Source: Paraprevotella clara YIT 11840 | GTDB lineage: Bacteria; Bacteroidota; Bacteroidia; Bacteroidales; Bacteroidaceae | Reading direction: 5' to 3' | DNA length: 64,000 nucleotides | Assembly (NCBI RefSeq): GCF_000233955.1 | Contig: NZ_JH376591.1 | Location: 203,122 to 267,121 of the forward strand | In this document: positions 9,763 to 19,240 of the stretch, piece by piece | How the letters are laid out: each line of letters starts with the position of its first letter | Numbering within the stretch: the stretch's first letter is position 1 | Position numbers and translations under genes: made by a program | Notes under the pieces: generated by a model | Told to the model about the DNA's origin: nothing | The model's database searches: none | What the model saw: the letters and a program-made list of their open reading frames with translations, nothing else

Positions 9763-10368
9763 ATGGCCATAAAATTTCAATATAACAAAACATCGTTGCA
9801 GCAGCTTGAAAAACAACTCAAGATGCGCGTACGTACGTTGCCTATCATCAAGAACAAGGAGAGTGCGTTGCGCATGGAGGTGAAGAAGTGCAAGGCGGAA
9901 GCGGCGGAACTGGCACGCAACCTGGAGGCGCAGATTCAGGCTTACGAGGCGATGTTTGCATTATGGAGCGAATTTGACCCGACGATAGTTGGGGTCAAAG
10001 ACGTGGATTTGGGCGTGAAAAAGATAGCCGGGGTACGGGTGCCGGTGCTGAACAGTGTGGAATTGGAGGTGCGTCCGTTCAGTATGTTCAGCAGTCCTAA
10101 GTGGTATTATGACGGGATTTCTTTGTTGCGCGGTCTGGCGCGGACGGCTATAGAAAGGGAATTCGTGCAGGCCAAGCTCGACCTGTTGGAGTATTCGCGC
10201 AAGAAGACGACCCAGAAGGTGAACCTTTTCGAGAAGGTGCAGATACCCGGTTATGAGGATGCGTTACGAAAAATCAAACGTTTCATGGAGGATGAGGAAA
10301 ACTTGTCCAAGTCTTCCCAGAAAATATTAAAGACCCTTCAGGAGAAGAGAAAGGAGGCCGAGGCATGA
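9763..10368 (+). CDS. atpD: V-type ATP synthase subunit D
   Basis: 201 residues, lysine/glutamate rich, with long N- and C-terminal helices that would form the antiparallel coiled coil of the central rotor shaft (KTSLQQLEKQLKMRVRTLP near the start). The stop codon overlaps the start of subunit I by an ATGA junction, so translation is probably coupled. Subunit F, its usual partner in the shaft, is not seen. Confidence 0.92.
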   Translation: MAIKFQYNKTSLQQLEKQLKMRVRTLPIIKNKESALRMEVKKCKAEAAELARNLEAQIQAYEAMFALWSEFDPTIVGVKDVDLGVKKIAGVRVPVLNSVELEVRPFSMFSSPKWYYDGISLLRGLARTAIEREFVQAKLDLLEYSRKKTTQKVNLFEKVQIPGYEDALRKIKRFMEDEENLSKSSQKILKTLQEKRKEAEA

Positions 10369-12212
10369 TTACGAAGATGAAGAAACTTACTTTCCTTATT
10401 TACTATAAGGAGTATGAAGCTTTCTTGAAGCGGATGCAGGAGCTGGGGGTATTGCACGTGCAGACTGCACAGGAGGGTTCCGTAGAGCCTACATCCGAAT
10501 TGGAGGCCAAACTCAAACAGACAGAGCATGTGAAAGCATGGATAAACCGTCTGGAGGCCATGGAAGCGACGGATGTACCGTTGGCCTCTGACCGGAGTGC
10601 GGCAGATATCCTTTTGCATTTGGATGAGATGGACGAAGCCCGCCGGGTGAAGGAAACGGAACTCCAGCGTTTGCGTAAGGATGAGGCTGCGCTGTTGCCT
10701 TGGGGCGATTTCGATCCGGTGCGTGTCGAGGGGTTGTCGGACATCGGTTATGCCATGGGATTTTTTGTATGTCCCGAACGTTCGTTCAATGAAGAGTGGG
10801 CGGAACTGTATTATGCTACTGAAGTAACCCGTGAAAAAGGCAAGGTCTATTTCGCGACCCTTACGCCGGTGGGTGAGGAGGTGGTACTCGATGCCGAACG
10901 GTTGCGTCTGCCTCATGTCTCATTGGCGGATTTGCGGAAGCAAATACGTGAAAAGGAAGAAGGAATAGCCGCTATAGAACATGAAATGGGTAGGCTGGCG
11001 CAAGGCTATGTGAGCCGACTTCGTGGTTATGAAGATGAATTGCGCACCTCCATTGCTTTCGAACGCGTGGTTTTGGGTACGGAACAAGTGGCCGATAACC
11101 ACTTGATGGTGTTGCAGGGATGGATTCCGGAAGACAAAGAAGCCGAAGTGAAATCTTTCCTTTCCACTCAGGAGGTCTATTATGAGATACGTGCGGCGCG
11201 CAGGGAAGATAACGCTCCGATTAAATTGAAGAACAATGCATTCGTACGTATGTACGAGGTGCTGACGAAGATGTACGGCATGCCCGACTATGCGGAGTTC
11301 GACCCCACACCATTGGTCGCCCCGTTTTTCACGTTATTCTTTGCTTTCTGCATGGGCGATGCCGGTTACGGATTGGTGCTGATTGCTTTGGGATTTTTCC
11401 TGAAACACAAGCTTTCTCCATCTTTGAAGGGTATCATGAACTTAGTGATTACACTGGGAGCGGCCACCACCGTGTTCGGTGCCGTTTTGGGTACGTTCTT
11501 CGGGGTGAGCCTCTTCGACGTAGATGTGCCTGAGTGGATGAAACAATTCATGATCGTGGGTAAGATAGGCGATACGAGCTATGACAAACAAATGCTATTA
11601 GCCTTGATTATCGGCGTGGTGCACATTTGCATTGCCATGACGGTGAAAGCCATCGGTGCTACGGTACGCTACGGTTTCAAGGAGTCGCTCTCTGATTGGG
11701 GATGGCTGCTGCTTGTCGTCGGTTTCATCTGTACGGGCGGCCTTTCTTTTATGAAAGTGATTTCGGAGAATGTGGCGGGTACGTCTTTTCTTGTGATCGG
11801 CAGCGTGGCGGCCATCGGTATCTATTTGCTGAATAATCTCCACCGCAATGTTTTTGCCAATATCGGTGCCGGATTGTGGGACACGTATAACATGGCTACT
11901 GGGCTGATGGGCGACGTACTTTCCTATATCCGTCTGTATGCTCTCGGGTTGGCCGGCGGTATGTTGGGCGGTGTGTTCAACCAGTTGGCCTTTATGGTGC
12001 GCGACGGAGCGGGAGACACCTTGTACGGAGTTCCCGGTTGGTTGGGTTGCGGACTGATTCTGGTGTTCGGTCATACGTTGAACATCGCCATGTCTTGCTT
12101 GAGTGCTTTCGTGCACCCGCTTCGTCTGACTTTTGTGGAATATTTTAAGAACTCCGGCTACGACGGAAAAGGAGAGGTATACGAGCCTTTCAGTATAGTA
12201 AAAAACAAATAA
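10365..12212 (+). CDS. atpI: V-type ATP synthase subunit I (membrane stator, a-subunit)
   Basis: 615 residues. The N-terminal half is soluble and coiled-coil rich; the C-terminal half (from about residue 310) has seven or so transmembrane segments. The segment GDVLSYIRLYALGLAGG holds the essential arginine that releases the ion from the c-ring. GDAGYGL and HPLRLTFVEYFKN are further family signatures. Overlaps subunit D by 4 nt. Confidence 0.94.
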   Translation: MITKMKKLTFLIYYKEYEAFLKRMQELGVLHVQTAQEGSVEPTSELEAKLKQTEHVKAWINRLEAMEATDVPLASDRSAADILLHLDEMDEARRVKETELQRLRKDEAALLPWGDFDPVRVEGLSDIGYAMGFFVCPERSFNEEWAELYYATEVTREKGKVYFATLTPVGEEVVLDAERLRLPHVSLADLRKQIREKEEGIAAIEHEMGRLAQGYVSRLRGYEDELRTSIAFERVVLGTEQVADNHLMVLQGWIPEDKEAEVKSFLSTQEVYYEIRAARREDNAPIKLKNNAFVRMYEVLTKMYGMPDYAEFDPTPLVAPFFTLFFAFCMGDAGYGLVLIALGFFLKHKLSPSLKGIMNLVITLGAATTVFGAVLGTFFGVSLFDVDVPEWMKQFMIVGKIGDTSYDKQMLLALIIGVVHICIAMTVKAIGATVRYGFKESLSDWGWLLLVVGFICTGGLSFMKVISENVAGTSFLVIGSVAAIGIYLLNNLHRNVFANIGAGLWDTYNMATGLMGDVLSYIRLYALGLAGGMLGGVFNQLAFMVRDGAGDTLYGVPGWLGCGLILVFGHTLNIAMSCLSAFVHPLRLTFVEYFKNSGYDGKGEVYEPFSIVKNK

Positions 12213-12237
12213 TCAATTAATCACAAATAAAATTTAG

Positions 12238-12663
<426 letters not shown>

Positions 12664-12689
12664 ATTAATAAGCATTTGATAAAGATTGT

Positions 12690-12725
12690 CAGGCCGCGTT
12701 CGTTGAGAACGCGGCCTGATGTCTT
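12690..12725 (+). terminator. terminator of the V-ATPase operon
   Basis: A perfect 12-bp stem (CAGGCCGCGTTC at 12690-12701, GAACGCGGCCTG at 12707-12718) with a 5-nt loop, followed by a modest T-rich stretch. Confidence 0.75.
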
Positions 12726-12841
12726 TTAGAACACTTCGAAAGCGGCGATACGGTTCCGGAGCCATGCTCGGGACGTAACGCTTGTCTGCTCTTGGATTCA
12801 AAACGTGTAAAACCAGATAGAATAGAAGGTGGAGGAAGTCA

Positions 12842-12962
12842 ATTCAGCCACCTGCGGCAAACGAAAAATCAATCTCTTGAGATTGATTTTTCGTTTGCCG
12901 CAGATTGATTTTCGTTTTGGCGCACAATTTTTCCCTATTCTCAACTCGTTGTATACGAGTTG
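12842..12962. repeat. intergenic palindromic repeat, copy 1 (gene-free stretch 12664-12990)
   Basis: Arms of 25 bp (12852-12876 and 12879-12903) are perfect inverted copies around a 2-nt centre. A further partial copy (GATTGATTTTCGTTTTGGCGCA) follows, then a separate 8-bp hairpin at 12942-12962. The CGTTTGGCGCA-type motif recurs near 30.0 and 50.3 kb. The stretch lies between convergent genes and has no credible ORF. Confidence 0.75.
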
Positions 12963-12990
12963 TTTATAAATCCCTTTTTCTGTCCTCCAT

Positions 12991-13359
12991 TTACCGGATT
13001 GAATCGGTTTGGAAAATGGCCGGCATGTCCGGCTCGGTATGTTCATAGTCGTAGGGCGAGGGGGCTATGCCTCCGTCTCCGGGTCCCGAGGTACCGCTGT
13101 TGGTACGTATGCGCCCGTCGGCGATGGCGATGTCCCAGTCCGTGCGTGCAACGTAGGCCTGTTGGGCGAGGGTGTCGGTCACGGCACAGGTGCCTACCAC
13201 GGTATGCGTCACCATCGAAAAGTAAGTCCATTGGCCCTTTACGTTGGGGATGACGGCCATGCGGTCTGCCGCAGGGCCGCCGGTGGCGAGGGGGTGCTCG
13301 GCGGAACAGGCTGCCGCGAGAAGGGAGAGGCACGCCAGGCGTGCGAGTTGTTTTTTCAT
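12991..13359 (-). CDS. Short HmuY-like lipoprotein
   Basis: 122 residues with a lipoprotein signal (LLAAAC, Cys18). The middle part has QWTYFSM and, about 30 residues later, TDWDIAIADGRIRTNSGTSGPGDGG, which resembles the HmuY family (DWDIAxxxxxIRTNSGTSGxGxGG). HmuY of Porphyromonas gingivalis is a secreted haem-binding lipoprotein of roughly 200+ residues, so this is a short or truncated member lacking most of the C-terminal half. It ends the protease/TonB operon, 27 nt after the papain-like gene. Haem binding is not shown. Confidence 0.65.
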   Translation of the reverse strand: MKKQLARLACLSLLAAACSAEHPLATGGPAADRMAVIPNVKGQWTYFSMVTHTVVGTCAVTDTLAQQAYVARTDWDIAIADGRIRTNSGTSGPGDGGIAPSPYDYEHTEPDMPAIFQTDSIR

Positions 13360-13386
13360 TCGTTCTGTCTTTTTAAGTTATTCCGG

Positions 13387-14859
13387 TTATTCCGTTGTTC
13401 GGTAGCGCAGGGTGATGGTCTGGCTGCCGGTGTCGGGGTTGGCGAAGCGTATCTTGGCCTGCCGGCCTTCGGCCGTGCGCAGGAGGAAGGTACGGTCGGT
13501 CACGTTGCCTGCCTCGTCGGTGTAACGAAAGGCCGAGGCGGAGACGGGAGCGTCTTCTGCGGCTCGGATGCTGAAAGGATTGCTGCCGTCGCGCAGCTCC
13601 ACTGGTAGAGTGCCACGGTAGGGGTATTCCACGGGCTGCGCCCCACGGTAGTCCACGATGGAGAGGGCCGTGACGCGCCCCGTGCCCTTCACCTTACCCC
13701 TGAAACCACGCAGGATATTGAGGTAGAATGTTTCGCCGCCGCGCCCTTCTTCCGTCATGTATTCGGTCAGGTCCAGGGCTATTTCGATATTTCCGGGCAT
13801 GTATTGCCCCTGCATGGGGTAGTCTCCCCCTTGGTTGTAGAAAGCCCGGCAGGTGTGGTAGCCGATGATGCCCCGTTCGTCTACGTCGCTTTCCGTGGCC
13901 AGACCGAAAGAGAGGTCGTTGCGTGAAGAGAAGTCGAGCGCGAGGCGGAAGACTACGAGGGGGCGGTGGATGCGCACGCGGATGGCTTCCACCGTGCTGC
14001 CCAGTTGCTGTTCGGGCACGCGGGTATCACGGAAAAAGTCGTAGGGGAGATAGAAGCGTCCGCGGTCGTGGCTATGGGTGCCCCAGGAGTTGACCACGAT
14101 GAAGGCTCCCGTGTGCGGTGTCCCCTGTGCGTCGGTGTAGACGACCGTGTCGTCGTATCCGGCTATGGTGAGGGCGTGTGCCCCGTCCGTGGCAAGGCCT
14201 TTGAGCAAGGAGCGGTAGCCGGTGAGCGAGGGACCCTGGTAGTCGTCGTCGATTTCCCATCCGCGGCTCATGGCCGAGAAGGTGAGTACACCGCCCACCG
14301 CGCTGCCGTCGCCGGCATCGTAGAGCCAGCGTTTCATCAGGGGGATACTGTCGGCAAACGTCAGCACCTCCTGCGTGCGGTATTGCAGGGCCTTGTAGTA
14401 TTTGTCATATCCCGTGGCCCATTTGAATTGGTAGGTGCCGGAGATGCCGTAGTCCTGTTCGGTCATGATGCCGTAACGCTCAGACAGGTAGAGGCCCTGG
14501 TCTACAAAGTCGCCCTGGTCCTGTCCGTCATTGAGCAGGTTCCACGAAAACTGATAGCTGAAGCGATGGTCGGCAGAAGCATGTGCGTCGCGGTCGAGCA
14601 GGCGGTTGATTTCGTAAGTGAACATGTAACCTATGCCGGAAGCCTGGGCACAGGAACCGCCCATCTGGTCCAATATGGGCGGAAAGAATTTCCGTGTGGA
14701 ATTGTCCACCGCAGGCGGTAACTGTACTTCTGCCCGGCTTTGCAGGCAGAAAGGTGTGCGCGGCAGGTGCATGTCGCTTCCGTCGGGGACTTGCGCCCAT
14801 GCGCCTTGGGCGCATAGGTGCAAGGTTATGTATAAAAGAGGTATGAGTTTACTTTTCAT
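13387..14859 (-). CDS. Secreted papain-like (C1) cysteine peptidase
   Basis: 490 residues with a signal peptide (cleavage after WAQ). The papain catalytic set is complete: Q65 and C70 in DQMGGSCAQASG, H228 in DGAHALTIAGYDD and N257 in VVNSWGT. The catalytic domain covers about 55-290. The remaining 200 residues form a beta-rich C-terminal region of unknown type. Its start overlaps the end of the upstream gingipain-like gene by 11 nt. Export to the periplasm or cell surface is expected; the substrate is unknown. Confidence 0.85.
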   Translation of the reverse strand: MKSKLIPLLYITLHLCAQGAWAQVPDGSDMHLPRTPFCLQSRAEVQLPPAVDNSTRKFFPPILDQMGGSCAQASGIGYMFTYEINRLLDRDAHASADHRFSYQFSWNLLNDGQDQGDFVDQGLYLSERYGIMTEQDYGISGTYQFKWATGYDKYYKALQYRTQEVLTFADSIPLMKRWLYDAGDGSAVGGVLTFSAMSRGWEIDDDYQGPSLTGYRSLLKGLATDGAHALTIAGYDDTVVYTDAQGTPHTGAFIVVNSWGTHSHDRGRFYLPYDFFRDTRVPEQQLGSTVEAIRVRIHRPLVVFRLALDFSSRNDLSFGLATESDVDERGIIGYHTCRAFYNQGGDYPMQGQYMPGNIEIALDLTEYMTEEGRGGETFYLNILRGFRGKVKGTGRVTALSIVDYRGAQPVEYPYRGTLPVELRDGSNPFSIRAAEDAPVSASAFRYTDEAGNVTDRTFLLRTAEGRQAKIRFANPDTGSQTITLRYRTTE

Positions 14860-17023
14860 GGATGCGGCGGTAGGTTTTCAGGGCTTCCTGTCGGACGGTA
14901 TCGGGGAGCGATGCGTCTTCACTCATTTTCAAGGCTGTCGCCGCGATGTCGGCGGCATGGCAGGAAACGGTGTGCCATCCTAAGGCTTCGAGCAGCAAGA
15001 TTTGAGTGTTCCCGTCTCCGCAGTCCTGCAGGTAAACCAACAACTCCGGAACTTTGTGGTGCGGCAAGGTGTTGCGCAGGGCACGGATGGTGAAGGTCCG
15101 GTCTTTTTCTGAGGCTTCGCCCTTTACCACCTTGTCGATGTCGGTGGTCAGACGGTCGGCACTGTGGGCTATGGTATTTCTGATTTTACCGCGGAGGTTG
15201 TTCTTGTCGAGGTATTGTACGGATGGCGCATCGAACTGCCGGTCGAATTCGGCGAGCAGGTCTTCTTTGGGGAAGCAGGCGAGAGCCGTCATGACATTAA
15301 AGTTGCAACGGTCGCTGGTATTATTGGCGATAGACAGCCGGATGAGGGCCGGAATAAGACGCCGGTCGCCGTTTTTGGCGATGAAGCGTATCGCTTGGCG
15401 CTGTACCAGTTCATAGGCATCCTGCGAGGCTTCCGTCACGGCTGTAATGAAATGGTCGTCGGGGGTGGCGGAGAGGGCCATCAGCGCTTCTAAGCGGACT
15501 ACGCCGTAAGGAGATTCACGATAGATGCGGAGCAGGTCGGCCGACGAGAGCGCACCGGCTCTTCTCAACTGTTCGATGGCCAATGACTGCACGTCCGGCA
15601 AAGGGCTTTTCAACAGCTTTTTCCAAGAAGAAACCTTATTTTGCAACAGCAGGCCGTCCACATCCACACTTCCGGGTACGGGGGCAAAGCGGAACGTGGG
15701 ATCGCCGATGACATGGGACTCCAGGAGATTGGAAAAGCGTACTACGTCTCCTACGCAACCGCCTTGGGCTGTCAGTCCGATGAAACGATCGTACCATTTG
15801 TCTTGCAAGGCATTGACCGTATTGGCTATGACAGCCACCGTAGAGCCTGGCTGGAAGATGTATTCGTTCGCTATGCAGTCATCCTGGTGGAAGGAGCCGC
15901 AGAAGCAGGCATCAATCACTACGACGGGTACATTGGGACGATAGCCGAATATTTTGAAATCCTCCAGATGCAGGTCTTCGTTAGCTACAAGAGTAGAGTC
16001 GGCAATGCGCAGGCTGTCGGCCAGCGGGTTGTCGCCGAGCCAGGTGGACGGCAGGTCGAAACGTTTCTCCAGTACCACGCGCAGGGAGTCGTAATTACGT
16101 CCTCTTTCGCGGGCTTCCTCCACGTGCATCCTCACGTTGCGGATGATAAACTCCTTAGCCTCGCGCACCGTACGGATGGGAGCCGTACCGTTCAGGTATT
16201 CCGTGTCGAAATAGCCGTGGTGGTGCAGGATGGCCAGGTCCAGGTCGGTACGCATCATTTCGTTCATCAGATGTTCTTTTACCGGATTGTGGTCGGTGTG
16301 GTCCATATAGCTGATGCGGTTGGTGCGTCCGGCCAATGAGGGAAAATGTTCGAAATAAGCCGCTTTCTCGTCCATGCGGGCGGTTTTGGATTCGGAGATA
16401 TACCCGTGGCCGCTGAAGAAAAACAGTTGTCCGAGCGCCCGTTGTCTTTCTTTCTCCCTTACAGCCTTGGTCAGATATTCCCTGAGCTTCTGGTAGCGGG
16501 AGCTTTCGGGCGTGTCGGTAGGCCGGATACGTCCGCTGTACAAGTCCGGATAGATTTTCTGGCTGCTTTGGGGAGTGAGGGAATAATAAAAATAGGGCTT
16601 GTCTTCATCCTTACCCTGAAACTTGAATTGTAGGCCGAAGTCATCGTAGAACCGGTCTGAAGGGACAGACGACTCGCGGCGGTCATTCTTTTGGTTCATC
16701 TTAAAGGCACTGGTCAGGTGCTGTGCGTCGCGAACCATGACGATGGGGATGTCGCCCACGAAAACAGTCCCTACGATAGGTTCGGATTTCTGTTCGTGCA
16801 AATGTTTCAGGGTGGCACGGATGGAGTCGGGCACCTGCCACCGGTCGATGACCGTGTATACTTTAAGGCCATGCAGGCGCTCTATGGCGCGGGCATAAGC
16901 GTCTACTTCAGGCCGTGCTTCCTGATAACTCACCGAGTCGATGACGATGGCAAATCCGTTACGTGCCGCAATTTGAACCGTAAAAGCCAGACAAGTAAGG
17001 ACGGATAATAATAGTTTTTTCAT
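14849..17023 (-). CDS. Secreted gingipain/caspase-like (clan CD, C25-like) peptidase with HEAT-type tail, paralogue 1
   Basis: 724 residues with a signal peptide ending IAA. The likely dyad is H269 in LAILHHHG and C373 in VVIDACFCGSF, the order and context of clan CD enzymes (gingipains, caspases). A later HVIGDPTFRF segment matches the LGDP motif that closes C25 domains. From about residue 455 the protein is helical, with repeated patterns such as LAIEQLRRAG and VRLEALMALSA suggesting HEAT repeats. It is clearly paralogous to the next gene upstream (17046-19229). Confidence 0.78.
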   Translation of the reverse strand: MKKLLLSVLTCLAFTVQIAARNGFAIVIDSVSYQEARPEVDAYARAIERLHGLKVYTVIDRWQVPDSIRATLKHLHEQKSEPIVGTVFVGDIPIVMVRDAQHLTSAFKMNQKNDRRESSVPSDRFYDDFGLQFKFQGKDEDKPYFYYSLTPQSSQKIYPDLYSGRIRPTDTPESSRYQKLREYLTKAVREKERQRALGQLFFFSGHGYISESKTARMDEKAAYFEHFPSLAGRTNRISYMDHTDHNPVKEHLMNEMMRTDLDLAILHHHGYFDTEYLNGTAPIRTVREAKEFIIRNVRMHVEEARERGRNYDSLRVVLEKRFDLPSTWLGDNPLADSLRIADSTLVANEDLHLEDFKIFGYRPNVPVVVIDACFCGSFHQDDCIANEYIFQPGSTVAVIANTVNALQDKWYDRFIGLTAQGGCVGDVVRFSNLLESHVIGDPTFRFAPVPGSVDVDGLLLQNKVSSWKKLLKSPLPDVQSLAIEQLRRAGALSSADLLRIYRESPYGVVRLEALMALSATPDDHFITAVTEASQDAYELVQRQAIRFIAKNGDRRLIPALIRLSIANNTSDRCNFNVMTALACFPKEDLLAEFDRQFDAPSVQYLDKNNLRGKIRNTIAHSADRLTTDIDKVVKGEASEKDRTFTIRALRNTLPHHKVPELLVYLQDCGDGNTQILLLEALGWHTVSCHAADIAATALKMSEDASLPDTVRQEALKTYRRIHEK

Positions 17024-17045
17024 TATGTTTCTTGTTCTATGAGGG

Positions 17046-19229
17046 TTATTTCAATCGTTTGTAGGTTTTCAGAGCTTCTTGGCGCACTTGTTCCGAGTGG
17101 GAAGTGTCTTTCATGAGTTTTTCCACTACGGGGAGTACCTGTGCCGAAGTATAGGCCTGGCGGTGCCATCCCAAAGCCTCGAGCAACGGTAACAGCAGTT
17201 CGTCGTCTTTTAGCGTGGCGGTATAACCGGCTACTTGGGGCAAGAGGTAAGGCGGGCAATAGATTCGCATGAAATTGATTTGTGTCAAAGCACGTTTGTG
17301 CGACATTTCTCCTTTACACAGCTTTTCAATCTCTTCGTCCCATCTTCCGGCATAGTTTTCGGCGTTTTTCAATACGCCTTTGGCATAGGTTTCGGGTTGG
17401 ACCACGTAGGGAGCCACTTGCCGGAGTCTGTCCTCTACGGCGGGGAGCAGATTCTGTCGGGAAAAGAACTGTGCGCCTTGCAGGGCATTGAATGCCACTC
17501 GCGCCGATGTATTTACGTCGCAGAGTTTCCCGGCCAACGTATTTGCCAGACGAGGATCACCGTTTTTGATAAGCGCATTGACTGCAAAACGCTGCAGCAA
17601 TTCGAAATTGTCGTATGCTGCGTTTTCAATGGCAGAGACAAAGTCGTCGGAATGCCGTTGTTGGAGGAGCAAGAACGCTTCCAGGCGGACACTTTCGTAG
17701 GGTGACGTTTTCAGATATTCCAACAGGTGTTGGTCGGAGAGTTCCTTGCTTTCTTGCAACTGGTGCAAGGCCAATGCCTGTATATCCGGATGGGGACTGT
17801 GGCGGAGCAACCTTTTCCAATCTTTCTGCTTGCCGGAACTGATGAGGTCATTAAGAGAGTGATCTTGTTCCGGAAAGAATGCAAAAGTCGGGTCGCCTAC
17901 CACGTGCATTTCCAAATCGGGATTGAGTTGGTTCAGGAATCCTATCATAACACCCTGTTCCAGCAGACCGGCAAAGCGGTCCGGCCACTTGTCCTGAAGT
18001 ACGTTGACAGAACCTCCCAGTCCGCAGATTGTCTTTCCCGGTTGGAATATGTATTCGTTGGCAATGCAGTTCTCACGATGCCAGGAACCGTTGTAACAGG
18101 CGTCCCAGAAGGCTACTCTGCAATTCGGCCGGAAAGCGTAGCGGGCGAAATCAGACAACACAATGTTGGTCATGGCGCTTTCCAAAGAGTCGTCCTTTGC
18201 CAAAGCGCTGTCGTCCAGCTCTGCCATCCAAGCATCGGGCAACTGGTCGCGGCTTTGTAAATTTCGTCTGATACTGTCCGTATCGTATCCGAAATGCCAG
18301 GCACGGTTCAGGGAGGAGCGGTAGCAATGCAGCAAGTACTCACGTGCTTCTTCCGCAGTTGAGGGTTTGGGCCAAGCACTGAGGTACTGTGTGTCGTAAT
18401 CGCCATGATGGTGCATGAAAGCCACGCTCAGATCCGGCGACATGAGCGCGTTCATCAATTTTTGTTTGATGAGTTTCTCGTCGGAATAGTCCATGTAGCG
18501 GTAGGCATTGGGACGGTGTGCGAGCGAAGGGAAGTGGGCATGCATGGAAGCCATTTCGTCAATATGGGCCGTTTTGGATTCTGACAGACTGCCGCTGCCT
18601 GTATAGACAAAGACGGACATCATACGTTCGGGATGCAATTTTGCTTCCGTTGCTTTCTGCAAGTAAGCTTTGAGCTTGGTATAACGTGAACCGGGTGTAT
18701 CGCCGTCGGTGGGACGGATGCGTCCGGAAAACAAATCGGGGTGTACTTGCTGACTTCCCCGTGCCGATAATGAATAGTAATAATATGGAGCTGTACTGTC
18801 GCGTTTCAGAAAGTCGAATTGCAACGAGAAGTCGTCATAATAACGGTCTGACGGGACAGAGGATTCTTGCCAAGGCATTTTTTGGCTCATCTTGAACGCA
18901 CTGCAAAGATGCTGTGCGTCGCGAATCATGGGAATGGGGATGTCACCGATAAAAACGGCGCCTATGATGGCTTCGTGAGGCTGGGCGTGCAGACCTTTGA
19001 GAGTAGCACGGATAGAATCCGGTACCCCCCACCGGTCGACTACAGTATAGACTTTGAAATGTTGTTTGGATTCCAATGCCCGGATGTATTCAGCCAGTTC
19101 GTGTTGAGCCTGTTGGTAGCTGATGGAGTCGATGACGACGGCAAAGCCTTTTCGTTCGGCGTGCAGTGTAGGGCAAAAGAAGAGCACGCACCACAGGCTG
19201 ATAATAGAGTAGATGTTTCTTTTTCTCAT
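17046..19229 (-). CDS. Secreted gingipain/caspase-like (clan CD, C25-like) peptidase with HEAT-type tail, paralogue 2
   Basis: 727 residues, signal peptide ending LHA. Probable dyad H275 in VAFMHHHGDYDT and C378 in VAFWDACYNGSW. HVVGDPTFAF closes the catalytic region near residue 455, and the C-terminal 270 residues again look like HEAT repeats. Identity to paralogue 1 runs along the whole length, including VPDSIRATLK, SSVPSDR(F/Y)YDDF and LFSGRIRPTD, so the pair arose by tandem duplication of a complete gene. It starts 11 nt after the DUF6850 gene. Confidence 0.78.
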   Translation of the reverse strand: MRKRNIYSIISLWCVLFFCPTLHAERKGFAVVIDSISYQQAQHELAEYIRALESKQHFKVYTVVDRWGVPDSIRATLKGLHAQPHEAIIGAVFIGDIPIPMIRDAQHLCSAFKMSQKMPWQESSVPSDRYYDDFSLQFDFLKRDSTAPYYYYSLSARGSQQVHPDLFSGRIRPTDGDTPGSRYTKLKAYLQKATEAKLHPERMMSVFVYTGSGSLSESKTAHIDEMASMHAHFPSLAHRPNAYRYMDYSDEKLIKQKLMNALMSPDLSVAFMHHHGDYDTQYLSAWPKPSTAEEAREYLLHCYRSSLNRAWHFGYDTDSIRRNLQSRDQLPDAWMAELDDSALAKDDSLESAMTNIVLSDFARYAFRPNCRVAFWDACYNGSWHRENCIANEYIFQPGKTICGLGGSVNVLQDKWPDRFAGLLEQGVMIGFLNQLNPDLEMHVVGDPTFAFFPEQDHSLNDLISSGKQKDWKRLLRHSPHPDIQALALHQLQESKELSDQHLLEYLKTSPYESVRLEAFLLLQQRHSDDFVSAIENAAYDNFELLQRFAVNALIKNGDPRLANTLAGKLCDVNTSARVAFNALQGAQFFSRQNLLPAVEDRLRQVAPYVVQPETYAKGVLKNAENYAGRWDEEIEKLCKGEMSHKRALTQINFMRIYCPPYLLPQVAGYTATLKDDELLLPLLEALGWHRQAYTSAQVLPVVEKLMKDTSHSEQVRQEALKTYKRLK

Positions 19230-19240
19230 AAAACTAATCC

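Noticed and set aside
12842..12962. CRISPR-like array at the repeat sites
   Set aside because: Units alternate in direction, form palindromes and have no constant spacers; no cas genes are present.
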